Shown: positions 41,160 through 52,084 of the stretch, one piece after another
Numbering within the stretch: the stretch's first letter is position 1
Layout of the letters: the number at the start of each line of letters is the position of its first letter
Source: Eonycteris spelaea
Taxonomy: Eukaryota > Chordata > Mammalia > Chiroptera > Pteropodidae
Assembly (NCBI GenBank): GCA_003508835.1
Contig: PUFA01000006.1
Coordinates: 6,882,001-6,946,000, forward strand
Direction: 5' to 3'
Length of the DNA: 64,000 nt
Translations under genes and position numbers: made by a program
Notes under the pieces: model-generated
The model's input: only the letters and a program-made list of their open reading frames with translations
Database searches by the model: none
Told to the model about the DNA's origin: nothing

Positions 41160-41480
41160 ACTGAAGTGAGATCTCTGTTTCAATTGACAGCTTGCATTTT
41201 TCTGTCTGTCAACGCTTTGATAAATTTAGAAGAAATGGACTTATTTTGGTACATCTGGGGACTAACAAAAAGATCAAGATTGCCACTGTGATGATGTCTT
41301 TACTCTGCCACCTTGAAACAAAATGGCAGTTGACACGAGCGTTTTCAAGGAGACATGCTGTCTTTAATTTGTAATGGATTTCAGCATAATTTGGCTTGTG
41401 GGTAGGAGTTACTATGGCTATGCCTGCATTGAATGTGACCTGGAGTTCAGAGTCATTATTCATTACATAAGGTGCATTGC
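41160..41480. promoter_or_regulatory. candidate conserved non-coding element
   Basis: Repeat-free, even AT-rich texture distinct from both flanks, with GTTTCAATTGACAGCTTGC, TTGATAAATTTAG, TCTTTAATTTGTAATGG and GTCATTATTCATTACATAAG. No match to any repeat I know; no long open frame. Role inferred from texture only. Confidence 0.35.
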
Positions 41481-42099
41481 TTTTTTTTCTCGCTATTGAC
41501 AAGACAAGCGGAGGAGGTGGCTAAGGCTGTCTGTATTTTGAGTATTTGTTACCATTATTATTATTATTTATGGTGGTGGGTAGGGAGGCATTGGGGCTTA
41601 GTATTTTGGTGGGACATGGGCCAGGGGAAGCGGCGTATGGGACATTCCATAGAAAGCTTGGTATCCTGAGGTCCCCAAATTTCCGTTCCCATTCACCTCG
41701 CTACTTCTCTCTCACTATCAAACCTGAAAAGACTGGAGATACCCAAATGTCCCAGGCCTAAAGAATCCACTGGGGCAGTCTGAAAAGGACTGAATTTCCT
41801 TTTCTACATAATCAATCAATCCCAAAGGCCAAAGAGTAAAGTTTTCTAAGAGCCTTGTGGGCTGCCTCCGGGGTCACTCTGGCAGACTCAGGCGTTGGGG
41901 AGGGCGCAGCAGAGGCCAGAGTTCAGCAGTCTGTGTGCTGGAGTGTGGAGCACTCGGGTGGGGAGGACTCCGAGAGCGGGGTTCTTTCTCATGCCATTTT
42001 CCTACATCAAAGGGCAGAATTGACTTTCCCTGGGTGTGGGGCGGGAAAGTTTAGCTGATTGACATCTCCTTCTGGCTCCAGGCGTCCCCACTGGACACT
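41481..42099. other. unique non-coding DNA
   Basis: Contains a short (ATT)n patch at 41553-41570. Otherwise nothing recognised. Confidence 0.4.
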
Positions 42100-42350
42100 C
42101 CCTTGTAGACACCCACAGTCAGCTCTAAAAACCAGCTCTTCTTCCCCCAACCTTGCTCTTACCCCTGTGTTCCAAAAATATTACCGTTATCCAGCTCTGG
42201 TCAGTACCCTTCATGAATTCCTCTAAATCAGGGTGAGCCACTGGCATCTTATAAGATGAAATTGAAGCCACCACCTCCCACTTTGTGCTTTCCATCCCTT
42301 GCTACTCTCTGTAATCCTTTGCTTTACACCTAGATTCTCCATATCTGTTT
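42100..42350 (+). repeat. possible L2 fragment
   Basis: C/T-rich sense-L2-like sequence ('acctcccactttgtgctttc', 'catcccttgctactctctgt'). Weak. Confidence 0.3.
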
Positions 42351-42354
42351 AGCT

Positions 42355-42608
42355 TTTAAAATTTACTATCTAGTGCTTATGTGTCAGGTACCATTCTAAG
42401 TACTTTAGGTGTATTAACTAATTTAATCTTTATAGTAACTATCAGATAGGAATTATTGTTATCACTGCTTTACAGATGAGGAAACTGAGGCACAGAGAGC
42501 TGAAATATTTCACCTAAGGTCATTCATTAAATAAGCAGCAGAGCTAAGATTCAGACTTGGCACACTAAGTCCAGAGTCTGTTCCCTGAACTACTACACCA
42601 CATTGCCT
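42355..42608 (-). repeat. MIR SINE, near full length
   Basis: One of the best copies: 'gtgcttatgtgtcaggtacc', 'attctaagtactttaggtgt', 'actaatttaatctttatag', 'gctttacagatgaggaaact', 'gaggcacagagagctgaaat', 'gcagcagagctaagattcag', 'ctgaactactacaccacatt'. Spans almost the whole MIR consensus in antisense. Confidence 0.9.
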
Positions 42609-42683
42609 CCCAAATGCCAAAATGGTGAGGCATTTGATTTAGTTTTGCCTTGGCTAATTCTAGCTGTTCTCCCAATACAAGTT

Positions 42684-42724
42684 TGTATGTATGTATGTAT
42701 GTATGTATGTATGTATGTATGTAT
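42684..42724 (+). repeat. (GTAT)n microsatellite
   Basis: About ten uninterrupted tetranucleotide units. Probably polymorphic. Confidence 0.95.
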
Positions 42725-43839
42725 ATGTATTTGTATTTTCTGGCCCCACAAACTTCCCTGGTATTTGAGTACGGATAGCATTATTTTCCTTTATCTTGAA
42801 ACTTTTGTGGGGGCATGGATCTCTTTGAGAGGTTGACAAAAACTAAAGAACTCTTTTGAGAAAAATGTACATACTTAGAACAATTTGCACATGATTTCAA
42901 GGGGTTCACAGCCCTTCTGTAGCTCATCCATGGGTCCCAGATAAAGAACTTCTGACCTTTTTGTTGTTGTTGTTATGGCTTGCACTACCTCTTGACATGA
43001 CCTCTGAACACTTGGGCATTATTCATGCTCCAGAAGCTGGTCAGTATCTGGGGAATTTGATGAGTTTTCCAGGAGGATTCTAAGGTACCATTCCGATGTT
43101 GGAGACCAGCCCAGAGATGGAGATGCTGCCTGGAACTCCTCTAGAGGCCACTAACTGGAGGTCCAAAGGTCACAGGTTGCCAGCCTCATGGCACCCCACT
43201 AACTGTCTCCTCCCACGTACGCCGCTGCCCTGTTCACTGGGCTGACCAAGAGAGGCACCCAAGACTCGTCTCAATCATTCTTGGCAGGGAATCTTAGTAT
43301 GTAGTGCAGGGAAAACAAGTTTGAGACACGTGTACTATCCCTCCCCCCAGCACCATGACAGATGTGGCTAATCAATCAGCGCTTTCTTTCCCATTTGGCC
43401 CAGATATGGTCTTATATCCTTTTCAAATAGTAATTTAGGTAGACACCACCAATCCATCAGAGCTGACATGTAGGATGAAATATATGTGCTATCCTGGATG
43501 CAGGGGAATGTGGGCTGAAGACTTTGGCTCTAAGCCTACATCTTGCCAGTCCAAGGTCTGAGATCCCACATCCCAGCTGGCCTAGAACTCCAGGCCTCTG
43601 TGGTCTTGGGGAACCCTCCTTCATCTGTTAGGGTGACCCTAGGTATTCTATTCCCTGTGTCGATTCTCCCATTCCTCAGCTAAAATGTCTTCAGCATCCT
43701 TTGTTTTTCCCTAGTGTCACTTCAGGGACCTCAAGTTAGACTCTCATGACCTCTAATCTAGAAATGTCAAGAATGTCCTCGTCTTATAATTTTTATATTC
43801 TTGCATTTTTACACAGAAGTGTAAAAACAGGAAATCACA
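42725..43839. other. unique non-coding DNA
   Basis: About 1.1 kb without a recognised repeat or exon. Contains a (TTG)n patch at 42961-42974. Confidence 0.4.
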
Positions 43840-43876
43840 TTTTTTGTTTTTTTTTTTGTTTTGTTTTGTTTTTTTG

Positions 43877-43907
<31 letters not shown>

Positions 43908-43931
43908 TTGTTTTGTTTTTGTTTGTTTTTA
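43840..43931 (+). repeat. (GTTTT)n T-rich simple repeat
   Basis: About 90 bases of GTTTT units with longer T runs. It could be the reverse complement of an A-rich retroelement tail, but no element body lies to its right other than an L2. Confidence 0.9.
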
Positions 43932-44330
43932 CCATAGCATATATAGCCATTTGCAGCCTGGCCTCAACTTCCTTTCCACTTCTCACCATTCCCCTGCACT
44001 AACAAATTCTTCTAACAAGTTCTTACAACACGACGTTTTCTGATATTCTGGGCGTTCACAAGCCCCCAGCCTTATCTCTGCCTGGCGAATTCCTACTGTT
44101 CTTTCAAGACCCCTCTCAAATGCTCTCTGCCCTGTGAAACACTCTCTGTCCCACATGGGTTTGTGATTCCAGTGCCCTCTCCCTGTTGGGCTCACTGTGC
44201 ACGCTATCCTGGTTATCTTTGATTCTGTGTAGTAGTTGCCTGTTTATTTGTGGGACCACGTCTGATGCATCTCTGTATCCTAGCACCCAACCCAAGACAA
44301 GACACAGAGCAGGGATCTTGCTGACATGTA
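43932..44330 (+). repeat. L2 LINE 3' region, sense
   Basis: 'attcctactgttctttcaag', 'acccctctcaaatgctctct', 'gccctgtgaaacactctctg', 'gcctgtttatttgtgggacc', 'gatgcatctctgtatcctag' and 'cacccaacccaagacaagac' follow the L2 3' end. Confidence 0.75.
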
Positions 44331-44934
44331 CTGCATGTAACTTGCCGTGGGTGGAGACCCTCAGCCTTCTCTTCCTGTCCCCTAAGGCAGTATTTCTCTA
44401 TCATGCTATCTTACCAAGCACAAGCAGCCTTCGTCTTTTAAATGATGGCTTTTCTTTTCCTCACAGAAAGGGCACCTCATTGAAATTCACGAGGAATGGG
44501 CAGTTCCTAACATAAGTCTCTCCTGGCTGGCCAGAGATCGGGCTGCCAACATCTGGCACTGCTGGAAGCAGAAGGATTTTTGATGATAAACTGCCAGTGC
44601 CCCTTTCACCACTCCCTTGGACTCCATGGGAAGACAACCCTTCTCTTTCTCCCCTGGCCTCTCCTAGGACCTTCTGGCTTCTCTTTTCTTGGTTTGTAAG
44701 GCTGGAGCCCCCCAGTGACAGTGGAAATGAAGGTGCATGAGAGGCCTGACCAAGGGGGTTGGGGAAGAGCTGGTTAGGTGGGAGGGGGCTGGAGAGACTT
44801 CAACTTAGGCAGAGCTTGTTCAGTGCAGGAGGCTCTCGTCTGTATTATTTGTTAAACAGAGATGATGGGCTCCTCACTGAGCCCAAGGTAGTCCGTGGGC
44901 CCATGGAAAGATGGTGTCCTTGGCGATAACAATA
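44331..44934. other. unique non-coding DNA
   Basis: Nothing recognised. Confidence 0.4.
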
Positions 44935-45115
44935 AAAATAATATTAAGAGCATATATCACCATGTAGCCCTGACTCTGTGCTAGGCACTGCTCCACATGC
45001 TTTTCATATATGAACTTCTTTGGATCTTTAATGCAACACTTTGGGAAAGGTTTTATTGTTATGCCCGTTTTACAGATGAGAAAATGGAGGCCACAGAGAG
45101 ATTCCTTCATGCTAA
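44935..45115 (-). repeat. MIR SINE, good copy
   Basis: Antisense MIR: 'ctgactctgtgctaggcact', 'gctccacatgcttttcatat', 'gttattgttatgcccgttt' variant, 'tacagatgagaaaatggagg', 'ccacagagagattcc'. Confidence 0.85.
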
Positions 45116-45199
45116 CTATTCTATGGCTGACCTAGACACCCCTGGAGGAGGTCGTGGATGAGACTGTATTAGGAGTATAAGAAGAAAAGGAGTGATGAA

Positions 45200-45380
45200 A
45201 ATCCTAAGAAATTTTCGACTGTAGCCTTGAAAGAGTTATTTTACTTCTCTAAGCCTATCCTTTCTTATCTTAGTAGGAGGATAATAGTGCCTTCTTAAAA
45301 GCTTCAACCTAAGGATTGGATGAATTCATAAGTAAAACTCCAATCACATTATAGATAATCAATAAATGGTAGCTGTCATT
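45200..45380 (+). repeat. MIR SINE fragment
   Basis: Sense MIR 3' half: 'gagttattttacttctctaa', 'gcctatcctttcttatctta', 'gtaggaggataatagtgcct', 'agataatcaataaatggtag'. Confidence 0.75.
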
Positions 45381-45384
45381 ACTA

Positions 45385-45530
45385 ACTACCTAATTGCTCC
45401 CTCCTCTGTGCTCTTTCGGGTTTACGCGCTTCCCTTCCAGAGCCTTATCAGACTACTGTCCTATCACATATCTGTCTTGCTGCTATTCTCTACGCTCCCC
45501 AAGGCAACAATCAGCTCTTATCCAGCTTTG
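45385..45530 (+). repeat. L2 LINE fragment, sense
   Basis: 'taattgctccctcctctgtg', 'ctctttcgggtttacgcgct', 'ctactgtcctatcacatatc' match the L2 3' region after the 'ctccctcctctgtgctccc' block. Confidence 0.65.
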
Positions 45531-45534
45531 GGCT

Positions 45535-45645
45535 CTCTAGCTGGAAGATGGGAGGTTTCATATGAGGAAACTAAGGCTTTAAAAGGAAGTTATTTGCCCA
45601 AGTGCACAAGTAGTAAGTGGAAGAGCCGAGGTCCTTCTGTGAGAT
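45535..45645 (-). repeat. MIR SINE fragment
   Basis: Antisense MIR: 'catatgaggaaactaaggct', 'ttaaaaggaagttatttgcc', 'caagtgcacaagtagtaagt', 'ggaagagccgaggtcc'. Confidence 0.75.
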
Positions 45646-46089
45646 GTCGGCAGAGTATTTTCTGACCCACGACCAATGAGATGGATGGTGGATGATCCCA
45701 TTCCAGGGCTGCAGGACCATGGAAAATGGGAATGTGAGTCAATGAGCCTTCTTAGGCCTGAGCTGTCAAGTCCAAGGAAGAGGGGCCCTACAAGAGGTGG
45801 ATAGGACAGGGCTTGTCGAGCCATCAGGTGTGAGGGTGAGTGAGAGGGAGGAGTTGAGTTTGACTTGAGGAGACTTTAGGAATTTAGGAGGGATATAAGA
45901 GTTTGTGGATAGGAGGGGAAGGATCATAAATTAGACTTTGGAAATGCTCAGGGGAAGGAGTTTGGAGGATGGGCACCTAAGGGTCTCTAGTAGGCACTTG
46001 TCTCTAAGGAGATGTAAGCAGGGCACCAACATCTGCCACAAACTATGATCCTTCGATGTGATTGTGCAATCAGTTGGCAAGAGTGATCA
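45646..46089. other. non-coding DNA, possible degraded L2
   Basis: 45830-45990 is purine-rich and vaguely like antisense L2 ('gactttggaaatgctcaggg'). Too weak to call. Confidence 0.3.
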
Positions 46090-46312
46090 CGTTCTGAGTT
46101 GGACTGTAGGACTTAAATCTTGGCTCTACTGCAACTTGCTAGGTGTGTGACTTTGGGCATGTTACTTAACCTCTGAGTCTCATTTTCTGTAAAAGGGGTG
46201 ATTAGAAATTACTTTCTAGCATGTTTTTGTGAAGGTCAAATGAGATAGAACAGGTCAATGATGGAATATGGGAAGAGCTCAATAAATAATGACTATCATT
46301 ATTAGCTGTTCC
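46090..46312 (+). repeat. MIR SINE, near full length
   Basis: Sense MIR: 'gacttaaatcttggctctac', 'ttgctaggtgtgtgactttg', 'ggcatgttacttaacctctg', 'agtctcattttctgtaaaag', 'gaaggtcaaatgagatagaa', 'gagctcaataaataatgact'. Confidence 0.9.
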
Positions 46313-46789
46313 TGCTGCCAGAATGTTGAATCCCCCCTTGTCTTGGCGCACCCTTCCCTATTCCAGCCTTTCCCATCCCACTATGTATATGCAGCTACCT
46401 GTCATAGGTGCTTCGAACCTCTCTGACTTTTATAGATTCTTGTCCCTTAAGTATCCCCTCCATCTCTATTGGGGAAAGAGGAACAGAGAGTTATGTGTTA
46501 TTGTGTTCCTCCAGTGAGATGTCACCTGAGTTTTCAACTGTGCCTTAACAATGCCTTGACCCATAGGTGTGACTAATGGGAATGTTCAAAAGGGGCTAGG
46601 TCAGGGGAGCGATTTTGTGGGCAGAGATATCTTTCTGGTGCTGGTTAGATTAATACATTCAGAAGCTGTCTACTGTGGTTTCATGTGTGGACATCTGTAA
46701 TGAGTATAAAGCTCAGACTGAACGAGGACCTGGAATGTCTCACTTGGGATTAAGTTGAGGCAGGTAACTTTGTGCTCTTTGGTTGGAAG
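46313..46789. other. unique non-coding DNA
   Basis: Possibly a diverged sense L2 at 46320-46480; otherwise unclassified. Confidence 0.35.
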
Positions 46790-46912
46790 TTCCTTAGGTT
46801 AGGTCCATAACCTTGGCATTATTCCACCTCTCCCTCTCTTCTTCCCCCAGGGTCCAGGAAGGCAGAGATATAGTGGACAACTGCCTGGTTGTTAGTACAT
46901 GTTTGGTAAATA
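46790..46912 (+). repeat. L2 LINE 3' end fragment
   Basis: 'agggtccaggaaggcagaga' followed by 'ggttgttagtacatgtttgg' and 'taaatacagagggg' resembles the L2 tail. Moderate. Confidence 0.45.
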
Positions 46913-46924
46913 CAGAGGGGAGAA

Positions 46925-47090
46925 AGGAAAAAGGCATTACCTGAGGATTAGGAAGCCCGTGTTCAAGTCCTGCCCCTACCTTTATCAGGTGTGTGGTCTT
47001 AGACAAACAACGTCCCTCCTCTGCTCCTCATTTGCCTATAATGTGGAGTGCTATATCAGTGCCTATAATGATAATACCTGACTGCTTTAG
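46925..47090 (+). repeat. MIR SINE fragment
   Basis: Sense MIR: 'gaagcccgtgttcaagtcct', 'gcccctacctttatcaggtg', 'tgtggtcttagacaaacaac', 'tctgctcctcatttgcctat', 'aatgataatacctg'. Confidence 0.75.
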
Positions 47091-47099
47091 CAGACAAAA

Positions 47100-47225
47100 C
47101 ATTTAGACCAATATGTTCACTTGGCTGATGCAGAAATTGAAGCCCAGACTACAGCAGGGGCTTGCCCAAGGTCATGAAGCCAGGGTTTGGTGCCCAAATC
47201 AGTTCATGTGGTAGTGCTTAGTCAA
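47100..47225 (-). repeat. MIR SINE fragment
   Basis: Antisense MIR: 'gatgcagaaattgaagccca', 'caggggcttgcccaaggtca', 'tgaagccagggtttggtgcc'. Confidence 0.7.
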
Positions 47226-47469
47226 ATGTTGCAAGAGGGTAAGGGGCAGTATGGTATTGGTAAGGGAATGTGATGGTCACATCTGCTTATTGACTTAGGT
47301 TCTCAGACCCATGGAAGGTAAGGAGAATCCCCCTCTGCTGAATCATTTACTGCTTCCTGTACTTTCAAAGCCAGTGAAGATTCCTGGAGGACCCTGTAAG
47401 TCTCAGAGACCTTGACAGGGTGTATGTGTCTCAGGGGTCACGAGCCCCGGTCACACGTAAAATGCAGGC
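47226..47469. other. unique non-coding DNA
   Basis: Nothing recognised. Confidence 0.4.
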
Positions 47470-47960
47470 TGCCTTTGAAGCTTTTCTCAGTGACTTTCTG
47501 CAAAGTTTTAGGTCTTAACTCAGTTGCAAAATGAATGAACTGCTCATCTCACCAGCGCAGAGCACATTTGGACCAAACTCCTCACTCAGTTTTATGGGGC
47601 CAATACATCTGCAGAATCACTTACCCATCACTCTGCAGACAAAATGCATTATTTCGGAAAACTTTCTTTTCCCTTTTTCCTCCCTTAACTTTTATTCCCT
47701 GGTGGGAATGGTTTATCAATGTCTTTGAAAAACCTCTCCGATCTTCTTGGCAACCCCTGATACCATAAAAGAGTGGCAGTGCGAATGCAAATGAATTGGA
47801 AGGCATTAAAACACCCTCTTGCTTCCGCAACTGAAGTGGAGAAGGGCTGGATGATGGATAGCGCCTGGCTTTCTGCTGAGCGATTTTGCTCTTTTTACAG
47901 CTGCCAATGGCTGATGTATTTCATCTTTTGTTTCCTTTACTGCCGCTTAAGCAACCACCC
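47470..47960. promoter_or_regulatory. candidate conserved element with POU octamer
   Basis: Nearly 500 bases free of repeats between repeat-rich flanks. A perfect octamer ATGCAAAT at 47785-47792 runs into GAATTGG. Further motifs are GCAAAATGAATGAAC, AAAATGCATTATTTC and CAATGGCTGATG. Forward frames of 65-120 codons lack protein features. Texture suggests a regulatory element (inference). Confidence 0.4.
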
Positions 47961-48284
47961 TAGGGCTGGGGGTATGTCCCTGGGCACCCACTTCATCTCT
48001 CCCCCTGGGGAGGGCTCCAGCCAGCTGTTTTGCACTCATTGCCTGATTCAGGGAAGGCACAGTATGGCCCAGCTGGATGGGGCCCCCAGGGAGCGCCTCT
48101 CCTACAATTGCTGTGCCTGTAGCAGAGACTACTGAAGAAGGGGAAATCCTCCCGTCTCTCCATTCCTAGTTACGGAGGCCTACGTCCCGCCAGGCACAGA
48201 GAGGATACCGAGAAGTAAAGGACACAGCCCTGCCTTCAGTGTTCTTACCATCACACTGGGGAGGAAACTCACCCCCAAGCAGTC
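47961..48284. other. unique DNA with possible L2 fragment
   Basis: 48190-48280 weakly resembles antisense L2 ('cacagccctgccttcagtgt', 'tcttaccatcacactgggg'). Confidence 0.35.
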
Positions 48285-48515
48285 ATACACACGGATGCAC
48301 ACACAGCAGAACCTTCCCGTAGGCACCCACGCTTATCTACGTGTACAAGTATGCATGCTCACACTCACCAGGACAAACGCACGTGGAAACACAGTCACCC
48401 ACACAAATGCAAGCGCACACATCCGAGTGTGCCCAGCATCATACGCACAACCAAAGCCCACCAACTCTCAGACTTGTGTGCATTTACACACATCCACACA
48501 CAAACACAATACATG
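48285..48515 (+). repeat. degenerate CA-rich tract
   Basis: ACACAC, CACACAAATGC and CACACATCC pieces without a fixed unit over about 230 bases. His/Thr-rich readings in all frames are artefacts. Confidence 0.7.
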
Positions 48516-48644
48516 TTCCTGCACGCCCACATGAGGAAGTTAAACAATGAAGCAATACAACCAAACCATGCATGAGCCGAAGCCAGAATGAGAGGGTAGA
48601 TGGGCAAGAATTCATGCACATCTCAGTGGAAGTGTAGGACATGT

Positions 48645-48762
48645 GCCTTCTAGACTCAGTTTAATCTCTTACTAGCTGTGTGACCTTGCTCAAGATTCTT
48701 AACATCTCTGAGCCTCAGTTTCCTTATTTGAAAATGAGGCTTTTCTGGGTACACTGACTCCA
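48645..48762 (+). repeat. MIR SINE fragment
   Basis: Sense MIR: 'ttactagctgtgtgaccttg', 'ctcaagattcttaacatctc', 'tgagcctcagtttccttatt', 'tgaaaatgaggc'. The core is well preserved. Confidence 0.85.
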
Positions 48763-48784
48763 CATTTCTGGAAGTCAATGTGGG

Positions 48785-49075
48785 CTGAAGTAATAACAGT
48801 AAAAGTAGTAGTAATAGTCATAATTAATCTGTATTGAGCACCTACTATGTGCTATGCCCTGTGTTAAGCACTCGATACACATTATCTCTTTTAATCCCCA
48901 CGACAATGCTAAGAGATGAATATAATTATTAGCTGTGTTTTACAGGTGAGAAAACCAAGGCTGAGAGAGGTGAAGTTATAAGCTCAGGGTCACACAGCAA
49001 ATAGAGATGGAGTCTGTATCTGAACCCAGGCAGGTTGGATCCAGGGCCTGCACTTTTGGCTACGTTGACCATGAG
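48785..49075 (-). repeat. MIR SINE, near full length
   Basis: Antisense MIR: 'tgtattgagcacctactatg', 'tgctatgccctgtgttaagc', 'cattatctcttttaatcccc', 'ttttacaggtgagaaaacca', 'ggtcacacagcaaatagaga', 'tctgaacccaggcaggttgg'. Confidence 0.9.
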
Positions 49076-49195
49076 TTGGGCTTGTGCTGGGCACTGGGGA
49101 CCAGGAGATGAGGGTCATACACTCCCTGTCCTCGAGAAGCCCACAGTCTGGTGGGGATATGGCCCTGCACTGGGCAATTAGAACTTGATGCTGGG
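49076..49195 (-). repeat. L2 LINE fragment, antisense
   Basis: 'cttgtgctgggcactgggga', 'catacactccctgtcctcga', 'gaagcccacagtctggtggg' match antisense L2 3' end. Confidence 0.7.
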
Positions 49196-51060
49196 GAGCT
49201 TGGGCTCCAGGAGACCCACCTCTTTGTGCTTATGATGGCTCTTGCTTTTGAGTCTTGTGGGTCGGGCAGGTTGGCCTGGTGCTGGGACGTACCACTGAAG
49301 GGGTTTCTCTGGGTTGGGTGAGGACTCTGTGTCCAGATAATAAGCTTCAAGTCAAGCCCGAGAGGGCTAGAGCTCTTCCCGAGTGTGTTGCACGTGCCTT
49401 TGTGTCTTGGATCAGGACACACTGTGATGCTTTCTGTTCTGGCTGGGGCCTCGCTGGGGCCCCATGGCTCACTATGATGGCTTTGGGCAAACTAGGCAAA
49501 GAACTTTAAGCCAGAGGGTTAGAGCCCTGCGCTGGGGTTGGGGGTGGTGGTGCGGGGCAGGCTTGGCAATGGAGTATGCGCTGGGCTTCGGTTTCCTACT
49601 CACCCCTTTATGTGATGACCCTGGGAGGGCCACGGGAGGATGGCATGGAGTGGGGGAATACAGGGCTCTTCCCTGTAGTGGGAGAAGGAGGGAGGCGGGA
49701 GCGTCTGTTAGTCTCCTCACCCTGGGGTGGAATGGAGACGTGAAGGAAGGGGATGGGGATCAGACGGCCAAGTCACAATGTAACTATGATAACAAGGATA
49801 GCTGTTCAAGCCTGCACATCCAGGAGCGAGGGGCAGGGGTGGGATGTGCACTTAGGTCTGATTCTAAAGGTTAGGCACCCAACCGTGACACTGTGCTATG
49901 CCCTCAAATCTGCCTGGAGCACGTACTACGTGCTTGCGGGATGGGGTGGGGCTGTAGACAGAGGAAGTCAGGGGGACCCAAGACTTGCTGCTGCAGAATG
50001 TGCGAGCTGATTGGGAAACATGTAGCAAACACACACGTGCACACGCATCAGAGTGAAGGAGAGGAGACTTACCCGATGGCGCTTTGTAGACAGAAAGAGC
50101 TTCCACTGGAAAGGTCGGCGTGACTTTCAGCTTTGCCTCCCTCGTATGCAGCCTCCCTTCAGGCCTGCTCAGGGCTGCACTCCACCAAGGCAGAAGCCTG
50201 TTCCCGGGGCCTCAGACGCTGGGAGTAACATTTATAAAATGAGTAAATCCTTCCCAGCTGCAGACCTCCCACTGGGGGGTCATGCAGCATCCCTTCAAAC
50301 CGCCCCCTAGTCTTTCTCCCTGTCCCTACAGCATTCTAATTCTTCGCAAGAAGGATGGTCTAGGTCACCTCCGCAGGTCCTTCCCTAATCCTTTTCCCTT
50401 TTCTACTCATAGAAATCTCTTGCTCTCTGAAGGCCCAGGTTCTTCTTGACTGTGTTATGGGCCATAAGGGGGCCCAACCATGTGTCACAGGGACCCAAGG
50501 GAGAGGACTTGCGTCTCTTCTCTGAGCCATGTGGGTAGATTTATTCTGCCCATCCTGGTGCTGGGGGGGGGCCCTCAGGGAAGGAAGGCATGGCTGTGAT
50601 CAGGTTACTGCCCTGGTCTTGGGTGGAGCAGCCGGGTGCTCTTTGGCCAGGCTGGGGTGGGGCTGGGATCTGGCCCTGGGGACTAGCTGAGTCCTGCCTT
50701 GTGCTTGTGTGCTCAGGACAAAGCCTGCCAGACAAGTGGATTGTCGGGAGCATCCCCTGATTGCCCTTTAAGTGGCCATCGCTACTCCCACATCTCCAGG
50801 GCTCTATCCACCCTTGTTCTCCTTGACCCTTTCTGGTGCCGGGCAGAGCTGCCCCTCCCTAGGCTCCATCTCCCCTCCTTCAGATTCCCACCTGATGATA
50901 ACGTGGGCTGACCCTTATTGTGCTGCCCCTGCATGTCCCTCACCTGCTGTTCCCACAGCCTTCTTGCCTTGTGGTTTCTCTCTCACTGCTTCTCCACAGC
51001 CTGCTGACAACTGCTCAGTCTTCAACACTGATTCCTCCCATAACTACCAGGTTGCCTGCT
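49196..51060. other. unique GC-rich non-coding DNA
   Basis: About 1.9 kb with little recognisable. Possible weak L2 around 49890-49990. A run of nine G near 50562. Open frames up to 186 codons, the longest (50772-51332) running into the L1 downstream, have no family features. Confidence 0.4.
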
Positions 51061-51439
51061 TTTTAAAAAAAAATTATGGAGGTGAGATTCATATAGCACA
51101 GAACAAACCACTTAAAGCAAACAATTCAGTGGCATTTAGAACATTCATAGCATGGTGCACTCACCACCTCTGTCCAGTACTAAAACATTTCATCGCCCCA
51201 AAGAAAACTCTGTGCTTGTTAAGGGGTTTGGTCCGCTTTCCTTCCTCCTCCCTGCCCCTGGAGACCCACAGTCTGTGTTCGTCTCTGCGGATTTACCCCT
51301 TTGGGATATTTCATATAAATGGAGCCACGTGACTTTTTGCGTCTGGCTTATTTCACTTAGCATAATGTTTCAAGGTTCATCCATGTCGTAGCATGTAACA
51401 GCACTTCATTGCTTTTCATGGATGAATATATTACACTGG

Positions 51440-51477
<38 letters not shown>

Positions 51478-51765
51478 ATATATATCCATATCACAATTTG
51501 TTTATCCATTTCTCCATGGATGGACATTTGGGTTGTTTCCACCTTAGAGCTATTGTGAGTAGCGCTGCTATTTTTCTACAAATATTTGTTTGAGTATCTG
51601 TTTCAACCCTTTTGGGCATATACAAAGGAGGGAATTGCTGAGTCGTGGTAAGTCTATGTTTTAAACTTTTTAAGGAGCCGCCACGCTGTTTTCCATTTTC
51701 CATTCCCACCAGCAATACACGTGTGCCTTCTTTTTGTATAGATATGACTTGTCAATCTCATCCGA
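51061..51765 (-). repeat. L1M LINE, antisense
   Basis: Antisense L1M 3' region: 'caattcagtggcatttagaa', 'catttcatcgccccaaagaa', 'ttcatataaatggagccacg', 'tggcttatttcacttagcat', 'tcatccatgtcgtagcatgt', 'ggacatttgggttgtttcca', 'ccattcccaccagcaatac'. A (TG)n array has grown inside it. Confidence 0.85.
51441..51473 (+). repeat. (TG)n microsatellite inside L1
   Basis: About 16 TG units followed by TATGTATATATATCC. It replaces the stretch of the L1 where the consensus reads 'ccattgtatgtatatacc'. Confidence 0.95.
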
Positions 51766-51959
51766 AACCCATCTGAAGTTCCTCATTACTGACTGTGGTG
51801 GTTTTTAAAAGATGGGATGAAGAACTGGAAATTTAACTTGTAAAACTGTCGAAAGAGTAATAGGGCCAGCTCAGGGTGATGAAGGCACAAGAGGCTCCCT
51901 ACCTCTCGGCTGCCCAGCATTTTTCCACTCTGCACAGCCTAGAACCTCTGAACACCTCT
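51766..51959. other. unique non-coding DNA
   Basis: Nothing recognised. Confidence 0.35.
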
Positions 51960-52080
51960 GGCCCAGGCCCCCTTATTCTATGGGAGGGGAAACTGCAGCC
52001 AGGAAGGGGAGGGGCTTGGCGAGGTCCAGTAATGAATTAGAGGCAGAGCCAGGATCGAAATCAGAATCTTTTGGCTCTGT
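51960..52080 (-). repeat. MIR SINE fragment
   Basis: Antisense MIR: 'tgggaggggaaactgcagcc', 'ggggcttggcgaggtccagt', 'agaggcagagccaggatcga', 'aatcagaatcttttggctc'. Confidence 0.75.
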
Positions 52081-52084
52081 ATAA

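Noticed and set aside
42684..42724. regularly spaced repeat considered as CRISPR-like
   Set aside because: It is a contiguous tetranucleotide microsatellite without spacers; the genome is eukaryotic.
43746..43989. Phe/Cys-rich hydrophobic frame resembling a membrane segment
   Set aside because: It is the reading of a (GTTTT)n simple repeat.
50772..51332. 186-codon forward open frame
   Set aside because: The C-terminal half is antisense L1 sequence, so the frame is accidental.
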